From Rotaria sp. Silwood1 (Eukaryota > Rotifera > Eurotatoria > Philodinida > Philodinidae), in contig CAJNOP010000645.1 in assembly GCA_905250075.1 (NCBI GenBank), positions 1 through 64,000 of the forward strand: a stretch of DNA of 64,000 bases. The letters run 5' to 3'. Made by a program: the position numbers and the translations under genes. The notes under the pieces were generated by a model that saw nothing but the letters and a program-made list of their open reading frames with translations, searched no databases and was not told where the DNA came from. Of this stretch, positions 63,229 through 64,000 are shown piece by piece. How positions within the stretch are numbered: the stretch's first letter is position 1; every line of letters starts with the position of its first letter.

Positions 63229-63726
63229 GTGTTCGCCAAAGGCATTAGCACCCAAATCACCATGAAGGAGCTGCAAAGAATTGCCTCTGAACCCCATGAT
63301 GTCGTTCAACTTTCAAACTATCACCAGCTGACCCAAGTGATCAACACCGTCACTAGACAAGCTTGTGATTTCCCTGCATTTATTCAACCTGAGATACTTG
63401 TCAATAGTGAAGTCGATGCAAACACGTATCAGTATTATCAGATCAATACAAATAAAATCGCTAGTAAGAGTGGCTACGTTGTGATTAATGCAAAAGTTAT
63501 TAAGCGTGTTACTCGAGTTTTCACCTCGACGAAGCATGAAAATCCGAAGCTAGACAAGGATCCAGAAACAAGATTGTCAGCAACACAGAGAGGTAATCAA
63601 AGCATTTACATGGAAATCAACCCGGGCACGCACAAGTTCTTCTTCAGTATTTTTGAAGTTCAAGAGGTTAATGAATACGAGTTTATAGCTCACATCTATA
63701 CAATAGATGGAAATAAAATAGGCTAG
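63229..63726 (+). pseudogene. 5'-truncated von Willebrand factor A domain gene
   Basis: The 165-residue frame lacks an initiator Met; the open frame begins only at 63211. It starts in the middle of a vWA domain: VFAKGISTQITMKELQRIAS resembles the strand/helix GxG..K.EL..IAS region near the end of vWA folds, and QLSNYHQLTQVINTVTRQAC fits the final helix. The next 90 residues are a C-terminal region of unknown type ending DGNKIG. The MIDAS-bearing first half of the domain is absent, replaced upstream by the palindrome cluster. AATAAA follows at about 63767. It may be a pseudogene, or the final exon of a gene whose earlier exons lie beyond the repeats or the gap. Confidence 0.55.
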
Positions 63727-64000
63727 TTATTAGTGCTATTTATATATTCAACTTCATCTCTCTAATGAATAAAGATTCTTTATTGAAAAGCATTCTTGCT
63801 TCATAGCCTATGAAAAAGCTATATAATTTTAATAAATGCCGCAGTACAGGACGTTGACCAAAGAATCACTCAGTTTTCGATGTTGGCAGACTTTTAGCAG
63901 AATACCACGGTTCACAGTATAAGAGCACTCGTATGTGAGAGTGAAGAAATTCATGATGATAGGTAGATATCTTGCTTTTCTGGCATCTTAAAACAACTAC
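63727..64000. other. 3' flank to window end
   Basis: Contains an AATAAA at about 63767 following the vWA fragment. Nothing else was recognised. Confidence 0.5.

Overview
The window looks like a bdelloid rotifer chromosome. This is inferred from strongly AT-rich DNA, many very short introns (often 45-80 bp) with GT..AG ends, metazoan muscle and neuronal genes, a glucanase gene of non-animal type, and interstitial arrays of TGTGGG/CCCACA, the telomere-type hexamer described for bdelloids. No rRNA, convincing tRNA or CRISPR was seen. There is one 100-base N gap (61091-61190).

The left part (1-15.4 kb) is gene-dense. It holds a small CD225/dispanin membrane protein (+), two tandem acid-sphingomyelinase-like genes (-), a GH18 chitinase-like gene (-), a FEZ/UNC-76 adaptor gene (+) and a TMEM223-like gene (+). 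The second sphingomyelinase copy carries a complete NUDT9-like gene in one intron on the opposite strand. The same intron in the first copy is only about 50 bp.

The middle (18.3-44.6 kb) is one giant twitchin-type muscle gene: an N-terminal Ig block with charged linkers, an FN3/Ig super-repeat region, one protein kinase with its regulatory tail, and C-terminal Ig domains with a PEVK-like insert. Several introns carry non-autonomous transposons: two related Tc1/mariner-like fold-back elements, an unrelated fold-back element and a GC-rich insert. The intron after the kinase contains an ATG-led exon that fits the gene only as an alternative first exon, a layout resembling telokin.

The right part (44.6-64 kb) starts with a GT31 beta-1,3-glycosyltransferase (-), tail to tail with twitchin. 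It then becomes gene-poor and repeat-rich: about 7 kb without a recognisable gene, an intact secreted GH5 (exo-1,3-glucanase-like) gene bracketed by TGTGGG-type arrays, an orphan 3' gene fragment, a 150-bp tandem repeat, a hairpin-unit array, a GTATACG palindrome cluster and a 5'-truncated vWA-domain gene. This resembles the foreign-gene and repeat-rich subtelomeric zones reported for bdelloids.

Exon boundaries were read by eye from splice motifs, reading phase and family homology. For the smaller complete genes the exon lengths sum to whole codons. Family names come from recognised motifs, not from database searches.
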